Shown piece by piece: positions 34,777-46,718 of a stretch of DNA of 64,000 bases. The number at the start of each line of letters is the position of its first letter. The first letter of the stretch is position 1. The stretch comes from Buxus sempervirens (lineage: Eukaryota > Streptophyta > Magnoliopsida > Buxales > Buxaceae), in contig OX387192.1 of NCBI GenBank assembly GCA_947561395.2, forward strand, positions 17,024,221 through 17,088,220, written 5' to 3'. The translations under genes and the position numbers were made by a program. The notes below the pieces were generated by a model that was given only the letters and a program-made list of their open reading frames with translations, had not been told where the DNA came from and did no database searches.

Positions 34777-35777
34777 TCACCAAATTTTAATTAATTGGAC
34801 ATTAGTGATATTTTTTCAAGATATTTGAAAAACGAATGTCGTGTTATTATTCATGGACAACAATTCGTTATTTTGTATCTAATAACATGTCTACCAAAGG
34901 GGGTTTACAAGTCTACAAAATGGGTTTCCAAGTCCTTGAACTAAATTTACAAGTCTATAAATGGATTTAATTATAAGTCTCATAAATTTTTTATAAGTCA
35001 ATAAAGTAGTTGTTACAAGTATTTGAGATTGATTTACAAGTCTATTAATGAAATTTACAAGTCCCTAATAGATATACAACCATTTGTTACAAGTATTTAA
35101 AATTAATTTTTAGGGCTTTTTGCACCCATATCCCTACATTATAAGAAATTTGCATCTATATCCTCCTGTTTTTAATATTTGTATTTACATCCCTCAATTT
35201 AACATTATCATTGCAATTATACCCCGAATGTTAAAGTCCGTTAACTTTTATTGTTTAGTTTTATTAAATGACTAAAGTAACCTTTTATAAAATAAAAAAT
35301 ATTTCTTATTTACCCCACTATATTATCTTATATTTTATTTATGTTATTGTATTATTATATTTATTTCATTTATACTTTAAGCCATTGATATTAATTTGTT
35401 TAAGTAATAATTGTTCATTTAAATTCAGCCATGCATATAATCATTGGGTGTCTAATATGTTTTTTTTATCTTATAGAAGGTTATATTAGTAATTTAATAA
35501 AAAAAATGACAAAAGTTAACCGAATTTGATGTTAAGGGTGTAGTTGTAACAATTATGCTAAATTGAGGGATATAGATGTAATTACTAAAAATAAGAGGAT
35601 ATAAATGCAAATTTATTATAATGTAGGGACATGTATGCAAAAAGCCCTAATTTTTATAAGTCTACTAATGGAACTTACAAGTCCCTAACAGGGGGATTAT
35701 TGTCCATGAATAATAACTCTTGTTTTCAAATATCTTGAAAAAGTATATCTAGTGTTTAATTATCCAAAATTGGGTGA
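34777..35777. mobile_element. MITE with long inverted ends, interrupted by a second MITE
   Basis: The outer arms pair over about 80 bp, with shared blocks TTTTTCAAGATATTTGAAAA and TTATTATTCATGGACAA on the left and their complements near 35695-35777. Several TTACAAGTC words recur every ~30 bp inside. Without the inner element it would be about 450 bp. The exact ends are approximate. Confidence 0.7.
35112..35648. mobile_element. Inner MITE with ends AGGGCTTTTTGCA
   Basis: Ends AGGGCTTTTTGCACCCATAT and (reverse) AGGGCTTTTTGCATACATGT, flanked by AATTTTT on both sides (35105-35111 and 35649-35655). Pairing continues inward past TCCCTACATTATAA. There is no coding capacity. Confidence 0.8.
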
Positions 35778-36119
35778 CTGAATTTGAATAATTTCCAAAA
35801 AAATCACTAAAAATCAATTTCCCCTAAAGAGAATGGGGTTGAGTTTTGAGAGAGAAGAGATGAGGGTAAAGACTAGGGCTGCAACTCGGTCTAGGTAAAC
35901 CCGAACCAAACCGACTTCGGTTCAGTTCGGTTTGGTTTTGGTCCATAAAACACTAACTCGAATTAAATCGGTTCGGTTTGGGGTTAGGTTAAACCGAACC
36001 AAACTGAAACTGAACCGAATTACAATATTTAGCTATACCAAACCGAACCGAACTGAATTATTATATATAATATTAAAGTTTATAAATTTACCCTTAAAAT
36101 TTTATAGAATTACAAACCC

Positions 36120-36290
36120 ACCCCTCTCTTCACTTAAGAGTCTTAAGTCGATCCCTTTCCCATTCGTTCAAACTTCAATCTTCCAAACCCTAGAACAGTA
36201 GAACCCATTACCCCCCAACTGAAGTCGGCTGCTGAGTGCCAACCGCCGACCGCCAATTCCCATCCATTCGTTCGTCTGCTTCAGGTAATC
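36120..36290 (+). other. Putative captured 5' leader exon with splice donor
   Basis: Contains TCCAAACCCTAGAACAG, a composition common in plant 5' leaders, then a GC-richer stretch ending CTGCTTCAG followed by GTAATC, a fair splice donor at about 36282. It abuts the NLR fragment, which lies on the other strand, so it most likely came from a different gene. Confidence 0.4.
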
Positions 36291-36934
36291 CTCGACCTCA
36301 TTGCCTCCGGTTCCTCGTTATACGTCCTGGACATACATATCCATATCCTTGGAATGTACTTGCTTTGCACATTCGGGCTGTTGAAAACCAGTTGAGCAAA
36401 CGCGGTTTTGCTTGCACCGCCCATTCCGACAATCCCGATTGTCTTCATCTTATAAGAACCTCCATCTTGAAGGAGCAGTGTTTCCAAGTCCTTCACTTGG
36501 TCATCGAACCCATAGATCCCAAAGACGTTCATCAAAGAATTGGATTTCCGATCGATGATGGATGAAATGTGGGCCATGCTCGATGACCCTGCCACGCTAT
36601 CCGAAATATTGGCCAAAGATTTTCTAACTTCAAGAAGTCTATTCTCGATTTTGAAATGCGAAAATGTTTCTTTAAATTGGTTTAGACCGAACGAATTATA
36701 TTGCTTGAGATCTGGGCGCAGGTGCTTCTCCAATATCATCTGGCAATTCTCCAATATGTAGTTGAGATTGCGCAGTAAATCCACGATCATTGAGGGACTC
36801 TTTTTCTTCTTTTCAACCATTTATTTGATTTCCGTAGAAATGGAGCTAAAAGGAAGTCGCTTGGAATCGATTTGCGCTTCTTCAAGGTCGCGGATGAATT
36901 TGCTAATGAAAAGATCAACAATCTCCTTTCCCAT
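36281..36934 (-). pseudogene. NLR (NB-ARC) disease-resistance gene fragment
   Basis: NLRs are cytoplasmic immune receptors. From ATG 36934 the frame encodes an N-terminal helical region, then a TAA at 36821-36823 directly before a second Met codon, then about 180 more residues. The P-loop reads GIVGMGGASKT; the usual form is GMGGxGKT, so a Gly is replaced by Ser. It is followed by an RIWICMS stretch typical of the segment after the P-loop. The sequence ends soon after. Kinase 2, GLPL, MHD and leucine-rich repeats are absent. The position inside the hAT-like element suggests capture rather than local decay. Confidence 0.82.
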
Positions 36935-37043
36935 TTTGCTTGTTTCCCTCCCTCCCTCACCCAAGTCCCAAGTCCCACTATAGCCGACGGAGCTGAGAAA
37001 AATTACCGACAAATTTACACTGCAGGAGATAATTATACGTTGG

Positions 37044-40000
37044 TGTGCGCACATGATTTCAGTCGCACGACGAGGCGCACACAAAATGATGCGGGCCTCG
37101 GGATTTGTTTGGAGTCGCCACTGCCTGATGGGGTGCAGGCAGACACATGGGTGCCTAAGTTCTTCTACTAAGGCTTGGTCTGCGGCTTGAGATTCTAAGT
37201 ATGTTCTCGGTTGCGGTCTGGGGAAGTCCGTAGACACCCCAGTCCACCCCGTCAAGTGACGGGTCCCATAAGTTTCCCTGGTTTGAGTCAACTCAGTTGG
37301 TCTCTTACTCACCCGATTCCTAATCCAGCATTCAATTTTGGTTTAAGTCTGGCGGGACCGCCAAAGTGGTGTGGGTCCCTTTACTTGATTTTATCTTTTT
37401 AATTAAAGTGATGTGAGTCTGATTGGGCGGGCCCCGTTGGAAGGCCCGCGGATTCCTTGGTGGGCTTGGTTGAGCCCACGTGTCCCTTGTGGGCCTCAGT
37501 CTAGCCTGAGAGGCCCTTTGGGCTTTGGTTCAAATGAATTGATTTTACTTTAGGGTTTAAGTTGGATTATTTAAATGGATTTCATGCCAAAAGTGGGCCG
37601 GGATTGCTTTGTGGGCCCTTGAGTGGGCCCCACAGTTGTTTGCCAAGTGATTTTGATTATCTTGATTTAATTATACCAAAGCGGGCCAGGCCTCGGGCTT
37701 GGGGCCCTTTACCTGGGCTTGGGCTTGAAAACCTAAGACTTCCTGAGTTAGGGTTTTGAAACCCTAACCTTGGTTGGTTAACGGGCTTGGTGGGCCCGAT
37801 AGGCCCTAACCGTGGTCTCGGCCAAACCACAACCTACTTTAAGCATGCATGGCCCAAATAGGGCTTGGGTGGGCCTCAAGTGGTCTGGCCCACTCAAATC
37901 TTTTATTTATCTTAGTTAAGCAAAATTGAATGGTTCAGGTCGGGTGGGCCCTGTTGGAAGGCCCACTGGAAATCGATTTGGACCGGGTTGGTCCATGGCC
38001 CATCCTGGGTTTCCGGGTGACCCAGAAGCCCTTCTAGTTCACTCAGATTGATCAAACACACCAAAAAAAACAGCACAAGATCACAAAACAGCAAAAATAA
38101 CAATCTGGCGGTTTAGCCGGTTACACATAAGTCTTAGTGTATCCGGCATCTTTTGCCGGCTACAAGTGGGCCTCTGTTGATCCGGCCTGAGTTGCCGGAT
38201 CAACCTACAAAAGCCAAATTTCGGATTTTTGCCTTGGGGTTGGATTCTTAGGCCTCTTGGGGTGTTTCAATAGTTATATGGACCCCTGCGTGGGCCCACA
38301 ATGGTTCGGATGAGGCCCTTTGGCCTTCTTCTTGGGGCTTTCAAATTCAAACACAAAGGGATAGGTGGGGGATCCCTTCCCTCCTTAAAATCATGCATAA
38401 AGACCAACCAAGGATCTAGATATCCCTAGTTTGGTTCACCTTATCCTACCAACAGAACATCATGCTTGCATATGAATAAAAAGTCAAGCCACATGACTAC
38501 AATAAGCATGCTTCAAATTCAAATGCAAATAAACAATTTAGCCATGTTAATATCAAGCTTCTTAAACATGCTCTCAATCGGGACTAACACATATAAACCT
38601 ATGGGATGTACATACAAGAGGGATCATCTACTCATGACTACAAGTAGGGACTAAAGGATGATGAGAAACCATGCGTGCACTTCATGTATTTGATCATGCT
38701 AATATTACCTTACCAAACCTAATAAAATAACATACAAAGAAGGGAAGAGGCAGGGGGCTTACATATGGGATACATGAGACATATTGTAAGAGGAACATGC
38801 TCCTCTTCTAAAGGGACCATTACCAACAAGAAAAATTACAGCAACTTCAAGTGACTTTTAGATTCTTTTTTTTATCAACTAAAAGGTCTCCCCTCTTCAC
38901 CTTCAAACTAGAGAAACATTTATCTCACCCTAGGAGAATAACCTTCTTGTGATGATGTGAATGGGGGATGGAAAATAAACTAAAAATACAAGAACATCCA
39001 CAACAGAAAGTATATAACATACACAAAACCTCATATGCTCAAATCATCCCATATTCACATATATGAAATAAAATGGTACAAAAAGTCTCACCTTGGGTTT
39101 TGAACCCTTGTAGAAGATGTGTGGAGCCTCCTTGGAGCTAGGGCCAAGGCTGGAGCCTCTCTTGGCACCACCAACAGCAAGCCTTCCCCCTTTGCTTGAG
39201 TGAGAGTGGAGAGGAAGAAGAGAAGAGAGGGTAGGAGAGCCTTGAGGTGATGTTTAAGGGTTTTGGGGAGCCAAAGGGGGGCAAGAAGAGATGGAGGAGA
39301 GTGGGAGAGAGAATGGAGCTTGTGGGAGAGATGGGAGAGCTCTCCCAAAAATCAATCGACCATGAGAAAGGGTGCTAGGGTTGCCTTTTATATGCCTTGA
39401 CTAAAAATTAATTACTTTTGCACTCTATCACCAAAACCTTACCCCTTTTCCATTCATGCCCCTTTTTTAAGAAAACTCATGATTGCATTCTTTTCTTAGC
39501 GTCCAAGTAAACTTGGAGGCTAAGTTTGCTTGGACGAATTCTCCATTTATTATTTTTTTTATTTTTATTTTTTCTTTATGTACTTAATTCATTTGCCTTT
39601 TATTATTATTATTTTATTAAGATCTTTGTTTTATGCATCTTTTAGTTTTCTTTTCTTTTTCTTTTACTTTAAATACTTTAATTAGATTTTTAGCAAAAAT
39701 ATTATTTTTTAATTCAAAGCTTTTCATTTTGCTGCTCTTTCTTTACTGTTTGCCACGTGTGCAGATTTTCAGAAACTTTAACTGCCCACAACTCGCTCGT
39801 CCGATATCCGATTTTAGCAAACTTAGTGGCGTTGGAATCAGTGCGAGATTTCCTATCCACTGAATTTCAGTTTAGCAGCAAATTCGAGTTTTTTAGCAGA
39901 AGTGCCGGGCCGTGTCCGGGAGCTGATTTTGCTCATATTTCCTTATCCGGGACTCCGATTCCAACAAATTCAGTTGCGTTGAAATCGTGTCGAGATGCTC

Positions 40001-40280
40001 TTTCTGCTGGTATCAAATGGGGTAGCTGATCTGGGGTTTAGCAGAAAGTCAATTTCTGCTTTTCTCAGATTTGATTAGTCCATAACTTCTTCATTTGGAC
40101 TCCGATTTGAGCAAACTCTGTTCCATTAGAATCGTATCGGAATCCTCTTTCCAATGGTAGGAAGCATGATGACTGATTTGCACCGGATAAAAAGTCAACT
40201 TTTTGACTTTCTCAAGTTTGACTTTTCAATTAAAATATCATTTTTTGCATTTTGGGAGGTACAAAAATGAGGTGCTTACA
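37044..40280 (-). repeat. Solo LTR of the element B family (3237 bp)
   Basis: Plus-strand ends TGTGCGCACATG and GAGGTGCTTACA, flanked by GTTGG on both sides (37039-37043 and 40281-40285). It shares with the other family LTRs the U5 block containing a PBS-like TGGCGACTCCA (minus strand, near 37120), Gly/Pro-word-rich GGGCCC stretches, a TATA-like box at 39386-39393 and three ~148-bp repeats (39783, 39931, 40078). Palindromes CGTCCAAG/CTTGGACG occur just upstream of the TATA box. Open frames inside have no recognisable domains. Confidence 0.92.
39386..39393 (-). promoter_or_regulatory. TATA-like box in solo LTR
   Basis: ATATAAAA on the minus strand, about 100 bp from a palindrome (39500-39536), positioned as in related LTRs. 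Confidence 0.5.
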
Positions 40281-40484
40281 GTTGGTTTAACTCGAACCGA
40301 ACCGACCTCATGTAATTTGGTTCGGTTCGGTTTGGGTTTCGGTTATTTTACGTAACTTTGGTTCAGTTTTCGGTTTATAAATCGGTTTGGTTCGGTTTTG
40401 GGTTGAATATATGTAATTTCGGGTTGGTCTTGGGTTAACATCAACCCGGACCAAACCGAACCGAGTTTCACCCCTAGTCAAGAT

Positions 40485-41196
40485 GTGTTGTGCTGTTTGG
40501 GTATTTTGGTCCTTTCAACAATCTTTCAAAAAGACCTTTACGTTTGGATCGCGTGAATTTAAATTTCCATGAGAATTCTAATACACGTGAATTTAAAATA
40601 AAATGAATTTAAATTCATAGATATTAAAATTTTGGTGTTTGGTTCGGATTATGGAATTTATTTGTAATTCACGCATGAACTCAAATTTCACCTTTTGGAT
40701 GCTAACAAATTTGTAAGAATTTAAATAGAATTTTTATTGATTGATTTGATCAAGATGCATAATATTATGTAGGCACTTTGCAACAATACATGCCAAAGAA
40801 TGTTAATAATTACCCATCGAAACCACTGGCAAATAAATACCACCAATAAAAAAATTTAAAAATATGCTTTCACAAGAGATGGTGGCAAAATAAAAACAAA
40901 AAGGACAAGTTGGTAAAAAAAAAAGGTCTTAGAAAAAATAACAAATATAATAAAAAATTTGCTTTTAAACATTGAGAGCATCAACAAATTAGGAAAAAAA
41001 AATCGTATATCCAAGTTAAATTGGTGATATATTAAAAAATAATATTGTATATCATCAACTTAGGGAAAAAAAATTTAATATTGTATACCATTTCAATTAG
41101 AAGGAAGCTATACATAATCAAAACAAGAATCCCAAATCATCATCTACATAAGCCAACACATTTGCTTTCGGCGTTAGAAAGGCAACACAGCTCGTC
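40485..41196. other. A/T-rich stretch without recognisable gene
   Basis: Contains TACGTTTGGATCGCGTGAAT near 40539 and several GAATTTAAAT words, perhaps an old MITE. No coding signal is seen. Confidence 0.35.
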
Positions 41197-41730
41197 TCAA
41201 GAAGGCAATCTCAGTGTGAAACTCTTGTAACCCCTCCGTGAACTTGCTTGTCTCCGAAAGGCAATGTAGCTCGTCAACTGGTTCGGTTTCCCATTCACGA
41301 CCTGTCTCCTCACATCTTCCGGCAATCTCAGTGTGAACCTCTCGTAATTCTCACCCGATTGGATCAACAAGTGTCCGGTCGAGTGCGATCGTGGAAACTT
41401 TTCGGCAAATCGCGTTCTTATTGATCTAAATCTTGGGGGACGGTTCTGATTCAAAATCTATGTAGGGTGTATGACATCGGGCACTAAAGCATCTTGTTCT
41501 GATCTTCAAGAACACAGATTGAGACTTGATCTTGCAGTTCAATGGAATCGGAACCTTGATTGTCATGATCCGAGTCAGCGTCCATTTAAAGAAGCGCCGG
41601 GGATTTCGTCAAGTTGAGGGACGAGATTAGCTCGGCAGACTGGACAGGTAGTGTGAGAACCCAACCAATCGTCGATTCAATCGGGATGGAAGACAAGAGT
41701 TAGTGTGTGAGACAGATGGCTTGTTGGTAT
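41197..41730 (-). pseudogene. ATL-type RING-H2 E3 ligase pseudogene fragment
   Basis: ATL proteins are membrane-anchored ubiquitin ligases. On the minus strand near 41651-41695 the sequence reads VFHPD, a TGA, then IDDWLGSHTTCPVCRANLVP, the C-terminal half of a RING-H2 finger. The TGA stands where the Cys zinc ligand of HPDC belongs. Further downstream, in another frame, comes FPRSHSTGHLLIQSGENYER followed by FTLRLPE, the conserved ATL tail. The FTLRLP segment is duplicated 3' of itself (41171-41235 against 41252-41355). The transmembrane and N-terminal RING halves were not found. This is a decayed host gene, not part of a named element. Confidence 0.8.
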
Positions 41731-42034
41731 CTTTTGGCGTCCATTTGTTGCCGACGTGAAAGAGAAGATGTTAGGTTTAGAGACCTAAGTTGGTTTAATC
41801 TGTGCCAAAATTACGGTTTAGAGTGTTTAGGATAGGTTTTAGGAGTTGCGGTTCAAACCGGGTTGAAAAAAGAGTCAAAATCAGCAATTTTGTATTTCGG
41901 GCTTGAGGCCGGCTCGAGCCTGAAGCATAAGGCTGAGTTTTTAAAGTTGAGCCTGACCCAAACTTGAGCCTAGCTCTAGCGCGAGACAAAATAAAACTCA
42001 GACAGAGCCATCTCTTTCTTCTATTCTTCCTTGT
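41731..42034. other. Non-coding stretch with GCTCGAGCC-type words
   Basis: Carries GGCTCGAGCC, TTGAGCCTGA and TTGAGCCTAGC near 41905-41985, words that recur at 46030-46460. No coding domain is seen. Confidence 0.4.
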
Positions 42035-42554
42035 TGAAAGCCTTGGAGTTCCGGGTTGGGAAGGATTGCACGTGGGAGTTCCCACAGTACTAGACGTAGA
42101 CATTTAGCTTGATCGTATGAGGAGATCTTCGGAGTTCCGGTGTGCTGTGGGTTGCAGATTTGAAGAGTTCTTCAGAAGCTTGACAAGTCAGTGAGTTTCA
42201 GAGTCTAGCAAAGTTTGTTGAGTCATTTGAACCACTTTGTAATCCTTCTTCTCATAGTGGATCTTTAGGTGGCTCTTGCATAGCCCAGAAGGTTTTCTTT
42301 AGTGAGAGTTCTCATAGAGTTTTTCCTTTGTCACCAAATTGCGTGTCTTGTTTATTTCTTTTTATGATTTAATTGTTTTGCAATTTTGGTGGCTTGCAAC
42401 TTAGTTGTTATTTTCTGAAATTAATTTGAGGACTTGTGCATGCTATTTAATTAAGGACTTGTCTTTAGTTAAGTATAAACTTTAATTTCCATTATGCAAC
42501 ACCTATTCACCCCCCCCCCTCTAGATGTATTTGGAGTCTAAACTGTATTTTTCA
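42035..42554 (+). repeat. 5' LTR of copia-type element, left limit uncertain
   Basis: The right end TTTTTCA lies two bases before a classic TGGTATCAGAATGG primer site. A C-rich stretch with CTCTAGATGTATTTGGAG precedes it, as is common near copia LTR ends. TGTTGAAAGCC near 42033 is a plausible start. No second LTR was recognised, so the left end is provisional. Confidence 0.55.
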
Positions 42555-42556
42555 AT

Positions 42557-42570
42557 TGGTATCAGAATGG
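42557..42570 (+). promoter_or_regulatory. Primer binding site, initiator-Met tRNA type
   Basis: TGGTATCAGAATGG differs only at the end from TGGTATCAGAGC, the site complementary to plant initiator methionine tRNA and typical of copia elements. Confidence 0.85.
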
Positions 42571-42598
42571 TTTTACCAGTTCCTTGACTCCTTGTGTC

Positions 42599-44455
42599 AT
42601 GGACAAGTCTTCCACTACCCCTCCTTTCTTTGATGGCAGTAATTATGCCTATTGGAAGGTTCGTATGAGAGCTTATCTAAAAGCCATTGATGAGAAGGTA
42701 TGGAGATGTGTAGAAAGAGGTTGGACACCTCCCACTATCATTGTCAATGATGTTATTACACCAAAGGATTCATAATAGTGGACCAAAGAAGAGTTGACTG
42801 AAGCAAATTATAATAGCAAGGGTGTCAATGCTATTTTTAGTGCTACATATGCTGATGAGTTTAAAAGGGTGTCCACGTGTCAATCTAGTAACGAAATTTG
42901 GAATATCTTTGAAACCACTCATGAGGGAACTATCCTTGTGAAGAATTCCAAATTACAGACGCTGATAACTAGGTTGAAGAACTCAAGATGCAAGAAAATG
43001 AGTCTTTTGATGATTTCTATGCTAAACTAAGTGACATTGTCAACTCAAGTCTCAATCTAGGTGAGAGAATTCTTCCAAATAGAGTGGTTAGGAAAATTTT
43101 GAGATCCTTACTTGAGAGATTTATACCTAAGGTAATAGCCATAGAGGAAAGCAAAGACATTGACAATATTAGGATTGAAGACCTAATAGGATCAATTCAG
43201 ACCTATGAGCTCACCTTACCTCAAACCAAAAATAGCAAATCTATTGCTCTTAGAGTCATAAAAGGAAAGACTTTTAATGAGTCTCATGATGAGGTGGATG
43301 ATGAGGAGATTGGCCAATTTGTGAAGAGTTTTAGAAATATTTTAAGAATTAGCAAAAACAAAAAGAGCAATGATTAGTCTAGGGGGACTTCTAGTAAGGA
43401 TAGGAAATTTAGGAAAGAAGTTAGGGACATCAAAGACACCCTTGAAAACAAAACTCAGCAGTTAAAGTGCCATGGTTGCCAAGGTTTTGGCCATATAAGA
43501 GCTGAATGTCCTACCTACAAGAAATTGAAAGGTAAGGGCACTGGGAAAGAAATGAATGCTACTCTTTCTGATAGTGAAATTGAATCTGAACATGAAAATG
43601 ATTCCTCGTCTAAAGAGGGTCAAAATTACATGGCTTTCACTTCTATTGTGAGAAGTGATGAGGGAAACGCTCTTCAAGACTCAAAACCACTTGAGAATAA
43701 TATTCTTTCTCAAAGTGAGTCTGAAGATGAGGAAAGCCCTGAAGAGGCTTATGAAAAAGCTTTTTAAAGAAAGCCTAAAAATAAAGAAACAAAACAAGGC
43801 CTTTCTTAAAAAGAGCAATAAAGTAGAACTTGTCAAGGAAGAACTTCAAATTAAATTGGATGAGTCTACCTCTCATGTGGGTGAGTTGAAGTAGAAAATT
43901 GAAACTCTTGAGTCTGAAAACAAGTCACTTAAATCTGAGTTAGAGAAGTCCATATCTCAGTTTCAAAACTTCTCTTCTGGTTCTCAAAAGCTTGACCATA
44001 TACTTGGTATGAGTCAAACAGTGATTGATAAGAGAGGATTAAGATTCCAAGATGTTCCTTCCTCTTCAAAGATTTCTTCTTCTTCTAAAGGCAAGAAGAA
44101 ATCTGGTGTGTCAAAGGGAAAGACCGAAAAGGCAAAAAGGCCTACTCAACAGTTCAAAAGGTCTCAACCCAAGGCACCTCTTCCTAGGGAAAGTCAATTT
44201 CATAAATTCATTCCTACTTGCCACAGTTGTGGTGTTTTAGGTCACGTAAGACCTAATTGCTGGAGATTAGGAGAAAAACTTACTCAATCTTGGTATTCTC
44301 CTTCTAGACAATCCAATGTGCATTTGTCTAATCAAGTCAAGGTTTTAGCTCAACAAACTAGGCTCCTTTCTGAACAACTAGTTTCCTTGACCAAGAAATC
44401 CTCTTCTACCCAACAAGCTTGGGTGAAGAAGAGTGATTTGACTCCTCTTCCATGA
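42599..44455 (+). pseudogene. copia-type gag with two CCHC knuckles; several stops and frameshifts; no pol
   Basis: Starts at ATG 42599. The N-terminal part (FFDGSNYAYWKVRMRAYLKA) is the gag domain of plant copia elements. CCHC knuckles occur at 43468-43509 (CHGCQGFGHIRAEC) and 44219-44260 (CHSCGVLGHVRPNC), separated by an acidic and a coiled-coil-like segment, as in SIRE/Maximus-type gags. Damage: TAA-TAG at 42773-42778, a shift near 42970, TAG at 43375, a shift near 43767, TAG at 43892. After 44455 there is no protease, integrase or RT, so this is either a gag-only (TR-GAG-like) element or a deletion derivative. Confidence 0.85.
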
Positions 44456-45148
<693 letters not shown>

Positions 45149-45622
45149 TGTAATGACCCAACCTAGCGAGGTATTGTCCACTTTGGGCCTAAGCCCGCAC
45201 GGTTTTGTCCTCAAAAGGCACCTCACTAGCTAGTTAGAGTGTCTTCCCTGACTCTTATACCATACCGGGTATTCATCCGTTTCCAATGTAAGATCAGGAT
45301 ATCACAATCTCTCTCCCTTCAGAGCTGCACGTCCCCGTGCAGTGGCCACCTAGAAGCCTGCCAGCCTCTCATGGGTCTGCCCTCATCGGTCCAACCACCT
45401 CCTACGAGCAACGCTAGGACCCACATCAGCCACATACTACTGGACCCGGAACCAACTTCGATACCATTTGTAACGACCCAACCTAGCAAGGTATTGTCTA
45501 CTTTGGGCCTAAGCCCATACGGTTTTATCCTCAAAAGGCGCCTCACTAGTAAGAGTGTTCTCCCTGACTCTTATACCATACCGGGTATTCATCCGTTTCC
45601 AATGTGGGATCGGGATATCACA
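45149..45622 (-). mobile_element. TRIM (miniature LTR retrotransposon), about 474 bp
   Basis: Two direct repeats of about 155 bp (45149-45306 and 45469-45622), each running TGTAAYGACCCAACCTAGC to GATATCACA on the plus strand. Between them are 162 bp without coding capacity. On the minus strand the internal part starts TGGTATCGAAGTTGG just after the LTR end, a Met-tRNA-like primer site. Flanking TAGTA occurs on both sides if the LTR ends are moved by a few bases. No 5S rRNA sequence is visible, so it is not Cassandra. Confidence 0.82.
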
Positions 45623-46718
45623 ATCTAGTAGTGGGGTTTGACTTTTAACTTAAAGGGAAATGTGGGTATAGCTTGTGGTTTCCTGTAAAAAGCCAAATCC
45701 TCCTCATCAAGTTCTAATTTAGGCAAACTTTATTGTATTTGGTTTTACACTTGCATGCAAGCACACTTGGTGATTTAATTGCATTATTGTGTAGTTATTT
45801 GGGAATATAGGTTTTAGTTATGTTAAAACTTGAATTTTGAGTGAAAAAGTTCTCAAAAATATAAAAATTTTGAGTTTTTATGAAATATTGCTTGTGGCAT
45901 GTTTCATCATGTTTTTAGAGTGTTTTTACATGTGTTTGAGTTGGTTTGGTTGGCGGATTTGTGTTTTGGATTGAAATCTGGAAATTTTTATGATTTTCGT
46001 AAAATTGGCTTTGGGGCCAGTTCTAGGCTATTTCAAGGCTCGAGCCTGAGTGTATTCTGTTGTTCTACTCACCAATGTAAGGCTCGAGCATGGGTACCTA
46101 AAAGTGTTTAAACCTTAATCTCTGTCACTTGCATGTTGGTTTGAGCTCATGCCTGTGCCGAGCTAATGCTGAGCTCAAGCCTGAGTTCATTGAGTGTATG
46201 TTAAGCCTTAGCCAAAATCAAGATCAAAGGCTTTAAAGGAGTTTTATACTCTTGTGCCAATCCTGAGCTTGAGCTACGCTCAAGCGTGAGAATTGTTTTG
46301 ACCTTCAAACCTTAGCCTTTCTCTAGCATGAAAGGCAAATTTCTCTTGGGCCAGTGCCGAGCCCAAGGCCCGCTCGAGCATGGAACAGAAGCCATAGGTG
46401 TTAGCACAAAGTCTCTCACGCCAATCTCAAGCCTGAGGTGCGCTCGAGCATGAGTGCATTAACACACTCACACAAGAGGCATGCCAGACACTTAAACCTT
46501 ATACTCTCTTTATTTCTTCAAAACCCTTTTTCTTGTTCGTGAGAACCAGTGTGTGCCAAGGGGATTTCGTGCCTTCTAACAGCATCTAATCCATTTCCAA
46601 CTTGAATTTGAGGTATGTAGTTGCATTATGCTTAGGTTTTTCTTAGGATTTCATAGGATCATGAATTTAGGGTATTCGGTTTTAGGTTTTCATTGGCTTT
46701 TCATGTTTAATCCATTTC
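45623..46718 (+). other. Non-coding stretch with repeated GCTCGAGC/GAGCTCAAGC motifs
   Basis: Between about 46030 and 46460, words such as GGCTCGAGCCTGAG, CTTGAGCTACGCTCAAG and GCGCTCGAGCATGAG recur every 60-120 bp, some as short palindromes. No coding domain. It belongs to the copia-type element by position only. Confidence 0.5.

Larger units (their letters stand above)
35874..40476. mobile_element. hAT-like element carrying gene fragments, split by a solo LTR
   Basis: Ends TAGGGCTGCAACTCGG and (reverse) TAGGGGTGAAACTCGG form a terminal repeat. Flanks GTAAAGAC (35866-35873) and GTCAAGAT (40477-40484) agree in 6 of 8 positions, as for an old hAT duplication. Both arms are rich in CGGTTC/GAACCG words. 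Between them lie a plus-strand leader-like segment (36120-36290), a minus-strand NLR fragment (36281-36934) and its upstream region. The solo LTR at 37044-40280 inserted later. Without it and one GTTGG copy the element was about 1.36 kb. This fits a Pack-type hAT that captured two gene pieces. Confidence 0.75.

Noticed and set aside
45149..45622. Cassandra-type TRIM with 5S rRNA
   Set aside because: No 5S box A/C sequence is visible in the LTRs.
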